Positions 1 through 7,985 of a stretch of 64,000 nucleotides of DNA are shown here, piece by piece; within the stretch, counting starts at the first letter, position 1, and each line of letters opens with the position of its first letter. Under the pieces are notes generated by a model, which worked only from the letters and a program-made list of their open reading frames with translations, made no database searches and was not told the DNA's origin. The translations under genes and the position numbers were made by a program. The stretch covers positions 10,603 to 74,602 of the forward strand of contig CAYFMI010000006.1 in the NCBI GenBank assembly GCA_964344175.1, in the 5' to 3' direction. This DNA is from NIOZ-UU35 sp964344175. GTDB taxonomy: Bacteria; Chloroflexota; Anaerolineae; Anaerolineales; UBA11858.

Positions 1-1
1 A

Positions 2-928
2 ACCGATCCGCATCTCTTCAAGGGCAATGTTGATCTCGACAAGCTACAAGCATTGGTCAAGAAAGTCGGCGCCGATAAAATTCCCTACGTCAGTCTGGCA
101 GGCACGGTCAACATGGCGGGCGGGCAGCCGGTCAGCATGGCTAATATTAGAGCTTTGCGTGAATATTGCGACAAGCACGGCATCGCCGTTTACCTGGATG
201 CGACGCGCATGTACGAAAACGCCTTTTTCATTCAAGAGCGCGAAGAAGGGTACGCCGAAAAGAGCATCGCCGAAATTCTAATAGAATTTTGTAGCTATAC
301 CGATGGGGCCTGGATGAGCGCCAAGAAAGATAACCTGGTCAACATTGGCGGGTGGCTGGCCGTCAACAACCCCAAGGTGGCCGAGAAAGCCCGCAATATG
401 GTGGTTGTCTACGAGGGATTGCACACCTATGGCGGCATGTCCGGGCGCGATATGGAAGCGCTGGCGATTGGCATCGCAGAAGGTGTGCAAGATGACCACG
501 TGGCCTCGCGCGTGCGCCAGGTGCGTTACCTGGGAAAATTATTAGCGGACTGGGAAATTCCCATCGTCAAGCCGGTGGGCGGCCATGCCATCTTCTTAGA
601 TGCCAAACGCTTCTATCCCCACATTGCCCAGGATCAGTTCCCCTCTCAAACGTTAGCCGCCCAACTCTACCTGGATTCAGGTGTGCGCTCGATGGAGCGC
701 GGCGTCGTCAGCGCGGGCCGCGATCCCAAAACAGGGGAGCACCGTTACCCTGCCCTTGAGTTGACTCGCCTGACCATCCCGCGACGCGTCTACACCCAGG
801 CACATATGGACGTAGTTGCCGAGAGCATCAAAGCGATCTACGATGAACGTGAGACAACCAAAGGTCTCAAGATGGTCTACGAACCGGAGTATTTGCGCTT
901 CTTCCAGGCGCGGTTTGAGTTGCTGTAA
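2..928 (+). CDS. tpl: Tyrosine phenol-lyase, C-terminal part (5' end outside window)
   Basis: PLP-dependent beta-eliminating lyase that splits L-tyrosine into phenol, pyruvate and ammonia (reversible). The reading frame is open from base 2, so the N-terminal third lies upstream of the window. Visible landmarks are MAGGQPVSMAN, the cofactor-binding YLDATR, the Schiff-base lysine in MSAKKDNLVNIGG (second Lys, about base 326), and LTIPRRVYTQAHMD with the carboxylate-binding Arg. Tyrosine rather than tryptophan specificity is suggested by GVRSMERG (tryptophanases have AVEIG-type sequence, lacking this Arg) and by LRFFQARF near the C-terminus, where tryptophanases have LRHF. No partner gene follows; a strong terminator sits directly after the stop. 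I am sure of the family and fairly sure of the tyrosine subtype. Confidence 0.9.
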   Translation, partial: TDPHLFKGNVDLDKLQALVKKVGADKIPYVSLAGTVNMAGGQPVSMANIRALREYCDKHGIAVYLDATRMYENAFFIQEREEGYAEKSIAEILIEFCSYTDGAWMSAKKDNLVNIGGWLAVNNPKVAEKARNMVVVYEGLHTYGGMSGRDMEALAIGIAEGVQDDHVASRVRQVRYLGKLLADWEIPIVKPVGGHAIFLDAKRFYPHIAQDQFPSQTLAAQLYLDSGVRSMERGVVSAGRDPKTGEHRYPALELTRLTIPRRVYTQAHMDVVAESIKAIYDERETTKGLKMVYEPEYLRFFQARFELL

Positions 929-929
929 A

Positions 930-972
930 CGAAAAAAGTGTGTGGATGCGAAGTATCCACACACTTTTTTCG
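930..972. terminator. Bidirectional intrinsic terminator
   Basis: Perfect 18-bp stem with a 7-nt loop; A-rich and T-rich stem bases give a U-tract on either strand. It lies between the stops of the convergent lyase and NUDIX genes and can serve both. Confidence 0.85.
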
Positions 973-998
973 TAGTCCCAATTTACGGTGCACAAATC

Positions 999-1502
999 TT
1001 ACCTTAGAATAAGATTCCCATCGAAGCGTTGAAAATCATCCAACACTTCGAGATGATGGGGGTGCGTCTCGGGCAAATCATCCAGCGGAAAAAAACGCGC
1101 CGCCGTGGTTTCATTGGTTTCTCTAAGTAGCTCTCCCTGCCATTCATCGACCCAGAAGGTCACAAAAACAAACTGATAGGGGTTGCCGCGCGCCGACACG
1201 ATGCCGTATTTTGAACCGGAATACACCGCCATTGCCGTCGCCGCCAGAACTTCCAGGCCGGTCTCTTCCCCAACTTCTCTGACCAGGCACTCATAAATGG
1301 TTTCGTTTAACTCCAGCTTTCCGGCGGGGAGCGCCCAACGGCCGTTATCCCGACGGCGGATGAACAACACTCGCCCTTGCTCATCGAGAATGACCGCCCG
1401 TGCCGCGACGATCATCAGGTCAAAATTCCCAACCATCGCCCGCAGATTCTCATAATAATCATTACCAGCCGTGGTCGGATTTCTACGGCTCATTGAATTC
1501 AT
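999..1502 (-). CDS. NUDIX hydrolase
   Basis: Hydrolase of a nucleoside diphosphate linked to another moiety; the substrate cannot be told from sequence. The NUDIX box is complete at residues 61-83: Gly61, Glu67, then REVGEETGL with the metal-binding glutamates. The 167-aa length is normal for a single-domain NUDIX protein. It is the last gene of a leftward operon: its ATG overlaps the rtcB stop by 4 bases (ATGA), so translation is probably coupled. Pairing with RNA ligase and archease suggests a role in RNA-end or nucleotide housekeeping (for example clearing a nucleotide by-product), but that is inference from position only. Confidence 0.85.
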   Translation of the reverse strand: MNSMSRRNPTTAGNDYYENLRAMVGNFDLMIVAARAVILDEQGRVLFIRRRDNGRWALPAGKLELNETIYECLVREVGEETGLEVLAATAMAVYSGSKYGIVSARGNPYQFVFVTFWVDEWQGELLRETNETTAARFFPLDDLPETHPHHLEVLDDFQRFDGNLILR

Positions 1503-2953
1503 CCTTTCACCACCGCCAGCGGCACTAACCGCGCTACTTTTTTAGCAATCCCCGCACCTGCAACGGTGTCCACTACCGCGTCCACATCTTTGTAGGCTGC
1601 CGGGGCTTCTTCTGCTAATCCGGCCAGCGACCCCGCCCGGATGTGGATGCCATCACTCTCTAACTCGTTGCGCAGATCTTCTCCCCAGATTTTCTTTTTA
1701 GCCTGGCTGCGACTCATCACCCGCCCGGCCCCATGACAGGTAGAGCCAAACGAGCGCTGCATGCTCCCCTCGGTGCCAACGAGCACCCAAGAAGCTGTCC
1801 CCATGCTGCCGGGAACCAGCACCGGTTGGCCGATTTTTTGATATTCATCCGGCAGACCTTCGTAACCGGGGCCAAAGGCGCGCGTCGCTCCCTTACGATG
1901 CACACACACCTTCATGCGTTGCCCCTCGATCTCATGGGTTTCGAGTTTTCCCATATTATGGGCAATATCATATACCGGGTGCAAAGATGGGTTGCGCACC
2001 TTTCCGGCGAATACCTCATCAAACGCCTGACGCGCCCAGTGCGCCAACACTTGCCGGTTGACAAAGGCATAATTCGCCGCACAGCGCATGGCCGCGAGGT
2101 AGGCTTCACCCTCGGGGGAATTCATCGGCGCGCAGACCAGTTCGCGATCGGGCAGTTGGATTCCATAACGTTTGACCGCCCCCTGGAATTCGCGCACATA
2201 ATCAGAGCAAATTTGGTGCCCAAAGCCGCGCGAGCCGCAGTGAATTTGCACGGCCAGATACCCCTCATGCAGCCCCATTGCCAGTGCGGCATCATCATCA
2301 TAAATTTCGGCCACCAAATCTACCTCAATGAAATGATTCCCCGCGCCCAACGTGCCGATCTGCGGACGGCCGCGCTTTTTTGCCCGCGCGCTGACCTTCC
2401 CTGGATCAGCCCCCTTGAGTTGTCCCCCCTCTTCGGTGCGGCGCAGATCTTGCGGCGTGGCATACCCCTTGCCTAATGCCCAACGCGCCCCCTCCACACA
2501 TAATCGATCTAGCTCTTTCTCGCTAACGTGCAAATGCCCGCCCTTGCCCACGCCGCTGGGACAACGCTGATCTAATATTGTTGCCAAATCATCCATGTGG
2601 GGACGCGCCGCTTCGTATTCAATTTGCGATCCCAAAAGGCGCACGCCGCAGTTAATGTCATAGCCAATCGCGCCGGGCGAAATGACGCCGTCGGGGTAGC
2701 GCGTTGCAGCCACGCCGCCAATCGGGAAACCATAACCCTGGTGCATGTCGGGCATCACCGTCACATGACCAACCAGCCCCGGAAGGGTAGCGGCGTTAAC
2801 AGCCTGCTCTAGAGATTTGTCGCGCATGGCTTCGGTGAGTAAACGCTCGGAGACAAAAATCCGCACCGGGACACGCATGTCACCCCGAAAGGTCGCCGGG
2901 ATCTCCCATTCAAAATCGCTGATCTTCCTCAAGTCGCTCATCTGCACCATCAT
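1499..2953 (-). CDS. rtcB: RNA-splicing ligase RtcB
   Basis: GTP- and Mn2+-dependent ligase joining RNA 2',3'-cyclic phosphate or 3'-phosphate ends to 5'-OH ends in tRNA splicing or RNA repair. Family landmarks in order: MPDMHQGYG, AIGYDINCGVR (metal-binding Cys102), LGAGNHFIEV (His207), QIHCGSRG (His238), DIAHNMGK (His332), and VHRKGATRAF, whose His352 is the expected guanylylated residue. The length of 484 aa is typical. A GGAGG ribosome site precedes two adjacent ATGs (2953 and 2950); the second has the better spacing. The gene follows archease by 24 bases and overlaps the NUDIX gene by 4, giving archease-rtcB-nudix. Confidence 0.96.
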   Translation of the reverse strand: MMVQMSDLRKISDFEWEIPATFRGDMRVPVRIFVSERLLTEAMRDKSLEQAVNAATLPGLVGHVTVMPDMHQGYGFPIGGVAATRYPDGVISPGAIGYDINCGVRLLGSQIEYEAARPHMDDLATILDQRCPSGVGKGGHLHVSEKELDRLCVEGARWALGKGYATPQDLRRTEEGGQLKGADPGKVSARAKKRGRPQIGTLGAGNHFIEVDLVAEIYDDDAALAMGLHEGYLAVQIHCGSRGFGHQICSDYVREFQGAVKRYGIQLPDRELVCAPMNSPEGEAYLAAMRCAANYAFVNRQVLAHWARQAFDEVFAGKVRNPSLHPVYDIAHNMGKLETHEIEGQRMKVCVHRKGATRAFGPGYEGLPDEYQKIGQPVLVPGSMGTASWVLVGTEGSMQRSFGSTCHGAGRVMSRSQAKKKIWGEDLRNELESDGIHIRAGSLAGLAEEAPAAYKDVDAVVDTVAGAGIAKKVARLVPLAVVKG

Positions 2954-2977
2954 CCACCTCCGCTCACCATCAAGACA

Positions 2978-3391
2978 TCAGACATCGAAAACAATATTCA
3001 CTTCCAAGCCACGCACCGTTTCGTGGACTTTCATTTGATGATACGTCACCGCCTTGATCTCTTTGGCTTGATGCAGAATAGGCGCGGCGCGGGCCTGTAC
3101 CCGAAGGCTGGCTGCACCAAAATCAAGGTGATACTGCTCAAAGGCCAGATGCTGCGTTTCGCCGAAGAACAGCAACTCGGAGAGAAAGTTCACCAGCAAC
3201 GTTTCGTGATCTGAGAAAGAAATCTCAAACTCAACGGTGTGGCGCGCGCCTTCGGCCAGTTGCGTCTGTGCAAGGGCATACATGCCTGCAGCAGCCTGCC
3301 GCAACAGTTGAGCAAGGTCTGTCGCCCATACATGCAACTCCCAATCGGCAGTATGGTCACGTTCGGCATACCCGGAAGTGTGTGTGTTCAT
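2978..3391 (-). CDS. Archease, RtcB activator
   Basis: Small protein (137 aa) that in characterised systems speeds RtcB guanylylation and multiple turnover. The signature is the N-terminal DHTADWELHVWATDLAQLLRQAAAGMYAL, where conserved acidic residues bind metal, and the C-terminal acidic end NIVFDV. It sits directly upstream of rtcB in the same operon, the usual arrangement. A putative -10 (TATACT on the minus strand) ends about 10 bases before the ATG, so the mRNA may be nearly leaderless; no good Shine-Dalgarno is seen (only CAGGT next to the ATG). Family assignment is firm from both sequence and context. Confidence 0.92.
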   Translation of the reverse strand: MNTHTSGYAERDHTADWELHVWATDLAQLLRQAAAGMYALAQTQLAEGARHTVEFEISFSDHETLLVNFLSELLFFGETQHLAFEQYHLDFGAASLRVQARAAPILHQAKEIKAVTYHQMKVHETVRGLEVNIVFDV

Positions 3392-3401
3392 ACCTGCTTC
3401 G

Positions 3402-3450
3402 AGTATACCGCAACATCAGGCTTGCCCAATGATACGCTCTCTTCTATAAT
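3402..3450. promoter_or_regulatory. Overlapping divergent sigma-70-type promoters
   Basis: Plus strand: TTGCCC (3422-3427), 17-base spacer, TATAAT (3445-3450), serving the FHA operon. Minus strand: TTGGGC (3424-3429), 16-base spacer, TATACT (3402-3407), serving the archease operon. The two -35 boxes overlap. Seen by eye only. Confidence 0.5.
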
Positions 3451-3506
3451 AGCTATATTCGCAAAAAATCGTTTACTATTTCACAACGAACGATCAGTCC
3501 CTCTTC

Positions 3507-4328
3507 ATGGACACAGATATTCCCAATATGAGTACAATCACAAGCAAACTTGACCAGATCGAAATTCGCCTGCAGACGCTGATTGAAGGACACATCACCG
3601 GTCTCTTGCCTGTGCAGATTTCACGCCAACGCCTGCTAAGAGAATTGATGGAATGTCTGGAAACGCGTCTTGCCTTTCAGGATGAAACCTTGCTCGCGCC
3701 AGATGTTTTTTACATCCGTTCTAATCCCCAGCACCCCATCCAACACCCTGGGTATGAAACACTGCTCAAAGAACTTGGCGATATTCTCCAACAAGCAGGG
3801 GAACAAGCCGGGTTCACGTTTGTACATTCCCCAACCGTCTACGCGATGCCGATAGATGAATTAGCGCTCGATGCCATCGAAATGCAGGCGCATTTCCGTC
3901 AAGATACTCTCGAAGAGACTCAAGCGCTCGAACTGCACACCGACGATGAGCCTGTCAATATTCCTCGTAACGCGTTCCTGATTGTGGACGGCAGCCAGGT
4001 CTTCAATCTCGATCGGGCCGTGGTTAATATTGGGCGCCGCAGTGACAATCATCTGATTATTGATGACCCGCGCGTATCGCGCTATCATGCCCAATTGCGC
4101 GCCACCCGCGGCCGGTTTACGATCTTCGACCTGGACTCGACCGGAGGAACGCTGGTTAATGGGCAGAGCGTCTCACAACGGACACTGTACCCGCGCGATG
4201 TCATCTCGCTGGCCGGAATTCCGCTGGTGTACGCACAAGAAGAGCATGCGCCACTCGGCCCAACCCAACAGTACCAGCCCGAACCCCCACAAGATGACGA
4301 ACTCCCCACGCGAGGCGGCACAGTATGA
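3507..4328 (+). CDS. FhaA-like protein: DUF3662 plus FHA domain
   Basis: Cytoplasmic phosphothreonine-binding protein. Residues about 10-120 resemble the FhaA N-terminal domain (DUF3662: LDQIEIRLQTLIEG, then a conserved FYIRSNP strand). A short acidic linker leads to an FHA domain at about 155-245 with core VNIGRRSDNHLII, the ligand-loop SRYHAQLR, and GGTLVNG. The tail is Pro/Gln-rich. In actinobacteria such proteins link Ser/Thr kinases to cell-wall synthesis; no kinase is in this window, so the partner is unknown. ATG at 3507 or an in-frame ATG at 3528 could be used; neither has a clear ribosome site. The stop overlaps the next FHA gene by 4 bases. Confidence 0.85.
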   Translation: MDTDIPNMSTITSKLDQIEIRLQTLIEGHITGLLPVQISRQRLLRELMECLETRLAFQDETLLAPDVFYIRSNPQHPIQHPGYETLLKELGDILQQAGEQAGFTFVHSPTVYAMPIDELALDAIEMQAHFRQDTLEETQALELHTDDEPVNIPRNAFLIVDGSQVFNLDRAVVNIGRRSDNHLIIDDPRVSRYHAQLRATRGRFTIFDLDSTGGTLVNGQSVSQRTLYPRDVISLAGIPLVYAQEEHAPLGPTQQYQPEPPQDDELPTRGGTV

Positions 4329-4765
4329 GTGGAATTGTCCTATTGATTTTGCGGGCCGCGCTGACATTGATGCTCTATGCCTTCTTGGGGTGGGCCTTGT
4401 GGCTGATTTGGCGCACCCTAAAATGGCAACAAACCGAATGGAATCATCATCGGGTGTCGCCGCTGCATCTCAAATTGAGCATCGGCGATGAAGAACACTC
4501 GCTGAACTTTTCATTGTCAGAGATCACAATTGGGCGCGACCCGCACTGCGAGTGCGTAATCGACTCGAAAACTGTCTCCGCGCACCATGCTCGCCTGAAT
4601 TTTCACCACGGTCAGTGGTGGGTCGAAGACTTAGGCTCCACCAATGGCACAGTACTCAACCAGGAAACTGTCTCCACTGCAACAGTTATCACCCCCGGCG
4701 ACCTGTTGCGCTGCGGCGAGGCAACATTATCTCTGCTTCACCCAGATCACCCCCCCGAGGAATAA
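4325..4765 (+). CDS. Membrane-anchored FHA domain protein
   Basis: 146-aa protein with one N-terminal transmembrane helix (about residues 3-25, then basic), and a cytoplasmic FHA domain at about 60-130: ITIGRDPHCECVI, SAHHARLNF, and the canonical GSTNGTVLN. The FHA loop serine/histidine pattern that contacts phosphothreonine is present. The arrangement resembles FhaB of actinobacteria (anchor plus FHA). ATGA overlap with the upstream FhaA-like gene and a 4-base gap to the next FHA gene indicate one transcript and coupled translation. It probably brings phosphorylated partners to the membrane; targets cannot be inferred. Confidence 0.85.
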   Translation: MSGIVLLILRAALTLMLYAFLGWALWLIWRTLKWQQTEWNHHRVSPLHLKLSIGDEEHSLNFSLSEITIGRDPHCECVIDSKTVSAHHARLNFHHGQWWVEDLGSTNGTVLNQETVSTATVITPGDLLRCGEATLSLLHPDHPPEE

Positions 4766-4769
4766 GAGC

Positions 4770-5216
4770 GTGTCTTCAGAGAACCCCCTACCTGAAAACT
4801 CATCGAGAACAGCCGCCTTCATAATTGTAGATGGCACCCAGCTGATTGCAATCAACGATCCCACTATCACCATTGGGCGAAAGAAAGACAATCATATTGT
4901 GATCCAAAATCCCCATGTATCCCGGCATCATGCTCAAATCAGGCTGGCGGATCAACACTATATTTTGGTCGATCTCAATTCCACCGTGGGCACTTCCGTT
5001 AATGGGGAGCGCGTTGAACACGCTTTTTTGAAACCCGGGGATGTAATCTCCATTGGTGGCACCCCGCTCATCTTCGGCGTCGGCCCGGTTGAAACTGAAG
5101 ATCTCGAAAGCGTCGTTCGTCGGATTTCAGATACCGGAACCGGGCCAACAGATGCCACCAACATCAAAGATCTCGATCAATACCTCGACCTTTTCAACAC
5201 CACAGACGACAAATAG
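4770..5216 (+). CDS. Third FHA domain protein
   Basis: 148-aa soluble FHA protein. I chose the GTG at 4770 because it follows an AGGA/GAG ribosome site and starts 4 bases after the previous stop; a longer in-frame extension upstream would overlap the previous gene and is not conserved-looking. The FHA core runs TITIGRKKDNHIVI, SRHHAQIRL, NSTVGTSVNG. It is closely similar to the FHA domain of the first gene of the operon (both have FLIVDG or FIIVDG leading in and DVISLAGIPLVY or DVISIGGTPLIF at the end), suggesting duplication. The acidic C-terminal tail ends LDQYLDLFNTTDDK and may be a docking or phosphorylation segment. Confidence 0.82.
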   Translation: MSSENPLPENSSRTAAFIIVDGTQLIAINDPTITIGRKKDNHIVIQNPHVSRHHAQIRLADQHYILVDLNSTVGTSVNGERVEHAFLKPGDVISIGGTPLIFGVGPVETEDLESVVRRISDTGTGPTDATNIKDLDQYLDLFNTTDDK

Positions 5217-5410
5217 CGCGCAAAGAAACGCAGGCAGAGCGCGCCTGCGAATGCCAAAACGCGCTTTCTACCGCATTGATAACCGACCCAACCAGCATTC
5301 CTCCGCCAACTCGGGAAAAGCTGGATCTGCTAGTAAAAAAGTATCTACCATAATCAACAGCCGACGGCAGACCGCTGCCGACTGTCGAACATCACAATGG
5401 AGTGTTCACC

Positions 5411-6034
5411 ATGAAAGAACTCACGATTCCCATCCAAGATGATGCCATCCGCGATCTAAAAGTTGGCGAGCCTGTGACCTTAACCGGCGTTATGCTAACT
5501 GGCCGTGACGCAGTTCACAAATGGATGATTGAGACTTTTGTTAAGAAAATTCGTGAACCCCAGGGCGACGACATGAAAGTGTACGCCGCCATTAAACCCG
5601 TACTGGATGGCGGCGTGATTTATCACTGCGGGCCGGTGGTTTCGGGCCTGGATACCGGCGACTATACATTTGTTGCCGCAGGGCCAACAACCAGCATCCG
5701 CGAAGAACCCTACCAGGGGGATGTAATGCGCCACTTCAACATGAAAGGCGTCATCGGCAAGGGCGGGATGGGGGCGAAAACCCTGGCGGCTTGTCATGAG
5801 GTGCCGGGGGTCTACTTCCATGCTGTGGGCGGTGCGGCCTCGCTTATCGCCCAATCGGTAGAAAAAGTTCTCGGTGTCCATAAATTAGATTTTGGTGTCC
5901 CAGAAGCCATTTGGGTATTACAAGTCAAACAATTCCCCGTAGTCGTCACCATGGACGCCCATAACAACAGCCTGCACGCCGAAGTTGAGCAAAAATCACA
6001 GGGTATACTCAGCGATCTAATTGCCAAAGCCTGA
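5411..6034 (+). CDS. Class I fumarase/tartrate dehydratase beta subunit
   Basis: Small subunit of the two-subunit, 4Fe-4S class I hydro-lyases (fumarase FumB-type beta or TtdB). Recognised from LTGVMLTGRDAVHKWM, IYHCGPVV, AGPTTSIREEPY, IGKGGMGAKTL and YFHAVGGAASL, all in the normal order for the roughly 200-residue swivelling domain. ATG 5411 is chosen over GTG 5402 because GGAG lies 9 bases upstream. The catalytic alpha subunit, which holds the iron-sulfur cluster and normally lies next door, is absent here: the upstream gene is an FHA protein and the downstream one a lipoprotein. The alpha gene must be elsewhere if the enzyme works. Confidence 0.88.
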   Translation: MKELTIPIQDDAIRDLKVGEPVTLTGVMLTGRDAVHKWMIETFVKKIREPQGDDMKVYAAIKPVLDGGVIYHCGPVVSGLDTGDYTFVAAGPTTSIREEPYQGDVMRHFNMKGVIGKGGMGAKTLAACHEVPGVYFHAVGGAASLIAQSVEKVLGVHKLDFGVPEAIWVLQVKQFPVVVTMDAHNNSLHAEVEQKSQGILSDLIAKA

Positions 6035-6045
6035 GGTCAATATCC

Positions 6046-7038
6046 ATGCAACGCAGCCTTCACCGCTTCCTGATATTCCTTGTCTTAGGCGTGAGCACAT
6101 TGTTGTCGTGCAATCTCTTTCAGAATTTGGCCGAACCAACGGCAGCTCTGGATCAGGATGCGCTGTTCACAGTCGCGGCAAAAACCCTTGCAGCAGAATA
6201 CACGCTAACCGCCGCTGCGCAACCCTCAACCGCGTCCACGCCAACGCCCTCCCCTTCATCTGCACAAAACGTCTCACCGCTGCCGACATCGTCACCACAA
6301 CCACCCTGTAACCACATCACCTTCATTGGCGATGCCACCATTCCGGATGGCACATTGATGACTCCGGGAAATGAATTCATAAAAACCTGGCGCTTGCAGA
6401 ACAGTGGCATTTGCTCTTGGACTGCGGACTACGCGCTGATCTTCGATCATGGCGACAAAATGAGCGGCGCTTCGTCGGTGCAGTTCACCAATGGCACTAT
6501 CGAACCCGGCGAGGCGCTGGATATCTCAGTACGGCTGACGGCGCCAGAGAATGCTGGAACTTATCAAGGCCATTGGAAATTGCGCTCGAATACCGGTGAG
6601 ATATTCGGTCTCGGTGATGATGGCGAAACCGCCTTTTGGGTTGAGATTCGCGTGACAACCATGGGCGCCGAGGGAGCTGGCGGCGGTGAAATTTATGTTA
6701 GTGGATCGATGGAATTTGGCACAGTCGTCGCCACCGGTGATCTCGATGAAGGTGTCTTTGCCCCAGAATACGAAGATGCTGACATTAGCTTGCACCCGGT
6801 AGATAAACAACTTGAACCCAAAAATGGGGCGCTGATTGCACTATGGGGAAACAATGCTCCCTCTTTTTCCGATTGTGCCCATGCCGCTCTATCCACCCAG
6901 GCAATCTCTGCCAATGAGCAATTGGTGGGCAAGTATCTCTGTTACCGGACGAATTTGGGAAAATCTGGCATGCTCTATGTGACGCTATACAATGAAAACA
7001 CGTTTGCCTTCGACTTCGTCACCTGGAAGAAGCCTTAA
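6046..7038 (+). CDS. Lipoprotein with NBR1-type FW Ig-like domain
   Basis: Exported lipoprotein of 330 aa. The signal peptide ends in a lipobox (TLLSC, lipidated Cys22). A Thr/Pro/Ser-rich linker (about 60-85) is followed by an NBR1 'four-tryptophan' domain at about 90-200: FIGDATIPDGTLMTPGNEF, KTWRLQNSG and CSWTADYAL. The C-terminal 120 residues are unassigned; they contain a Gly-rich stretch and two cysteines (FSDCAHAAL, KYLCYR) that could form a disulfide. GAGGT lies 8 bases before the ATG. It shares the FW domain with the protein at 40706-41737. Such domains are frequent in Chloroflexota envelope proteins; a binding or structural role is likely but unproven. Confidence 0.82.
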   Translation: MQRSLHRFLIFLVLGVSTLLSCNLFQNLAEPTAALDQDALFTVAAKTLAAEYTLTAAAQPSTASTPTPSPSSAQNVSPLPTSSPQPPCNHITFIGDATIPDGTLMTPGNEFIKTWRLQNSGICSWTADYALIFDHGDKMSGASSVQFTNGTIEPGEALDISVRLTAPENAGTYQGHWKLRSNTGEIFGLGDDGETAFWVEIRVTTMGAEGAGGGEIYVSGSMEFGTVVATGDLDEGVFAPEYEDADISLHPVDKQLEPKNGALIALWGNNAPSFSDCAHAALSTQAISANEQLVGKYLCYRTNLGKSGMLYVTLYNENTFAFDFVTWKKP

Positions 7039-7044
7039 TCTATT

Positions 7045-7129
7045 TAGGAGTTACGCGCGTGTGCGGGGTACTTCACGCTCCGCACACCCCTGTTTTCGGA
7101 CAAATTTTCGACGAATCACGCAAGGCTTA
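7045..7129 (+). mobile_element. R1 MITE-like element, copy a (degenerate right end)
   Basis: Starts TAGGAGTTACGCG, has a central GTGCGGGG...CCGCACAC hairpin and ends AAATTTTCGACGAA...GCAAGGCTTA, a decayed match to the R1 right end. No clear target duplication. Confidence 0.65.
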
Positions 7130-7158
7130 CAGCCGCCTTGAGACCCTGTATACGCCTC

Positions 7159-7833
7159 TCATCCCCCTTTCCCTGCGATAGCCTCCAACTGCTGCTGATC
7201 GGCAATCATGAATTCGGTGCGGTTGATCTGGATAGCCCCCTCATCCGCAAACCGATATAGCTGCCGACATACCATCTCGCGGGTGGAGCCAATACGTGCT
7301 GCCATCTCGTCCAGGGTCATATCGCGGGCCACATAATCTCCCACTGCATCCCCAAAATGCTCCAGCAACAGCCGGGCCAACCGCCCGGTCACGGGCCGAA
7401 AGGCAAATTCATCGAGGATGTCGCTGGCGTACTGCATACGCTGCACCATCAAACGCGTCAATTCCCAGGACATCTGTCCATTGGCGAGCAAGAGGGGTTT
7501 GATATGGTCAATTGACCACATAGAGATGCGACAAGATTCCTTGGCAACCAGGGCAACCGGCATAGGCACATCGTCAAGGAAAAAACTCGATCCCCAGAAT
7601 ACTTCCCCTTCTCCTAGTTCAACAACAATCAGGCTGCGCTCAGAAGACTCTTTCAGCGGTGTAACCACGCCTTGTTCTACTACAAAGAGATAGGGCCAGA
7701 CATCACCAAGATGGGAAATCCATTCCCCTTTTTGAAAGTCGCGCACAATGGCAGATTGGGTTAGGAATTCTTTATCTCGACTGCTAAGACTGGCAAAGAT
7801 AGGGTTTTGGGAAAGGAGTTCGTGAAGTTCCAT
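7159..7833 (-). CDS. Crp/Fnr family transcriptional regulator
   Basis: 224-aa regulator with an N-terminal cyclic-nucleotide-binding-type beta-roll (about 10-125: GEWISHLGDVWPYLFVVEQG, GEVFWGSSFF) and a C-terminal winged helix (about 150-215) whose recognition helix is in AARIGSTREMVCRQLYRF. The FNR-type N-terminal cysteine cluster is absent, so it is not an iron-sulfur FNR; the ligand is unknown. ATG 7833 is chosen because GAGGTG precedes it; the frame stays open for 58 more codons into the promoter region but has no ribosome site. It is divergent from a lipoprotein gene and the membrane-protein run that follows, so it may control them. Confidence 0.88.
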   Translation of the reverse strand: MELHELLSQNPIFASLSSRDKEFLTQSAIVRDFQKGEWISHLGDVWPYLFVVEQGVVTPLKESSERSLIVVELGEGEVFWGSSFFLDDVPMPVALVAKESCRISMWSIDHIKPLLLANGQMSWELTRLMVQRMQYASDILDEFAFRPVTGRLARLLLEHFGDAVGDYVARDMTLDEMAARIGSTREMVCRQLYRFADEGAIQINRTEFMIADQQQLEAIAGKGG

Positions 7834-7907
7834 AATCACCTCAGATTGAATGGGACATACTGCATTGTACATCATTCTATGAAAACGGCATACAAGCAGA
7901 CTCTTGG

Positions 7908-7923
7908 TTTGCGTTAAAGCAAA
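7908..7923. promoter_or_regulatory. Candidate Crp/Fnr operator palindrome
   Basis: TTTGC-N6-GCAAA (16 bp) in the 152-base region between the divergent regulator and lipoprotein genes. Size and symmetry fit a Crp/Fnr site, but the half-site differs from both CRP (TGTGA) and FNR (TTGAT). Confidence 0.4.
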
Positions 7924-7985
7924 GACCACAAGGACTAATTTGAGATATATTTCACATACCGGGAAGTGATTTTTGGAGGAAATCA

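Noticed and set aside
1733..2476. 247-codon open frame on the plus strand
   Set aside because: It is antisense to rtcB, has no ribosome site and its translation has no domain-like pattern.
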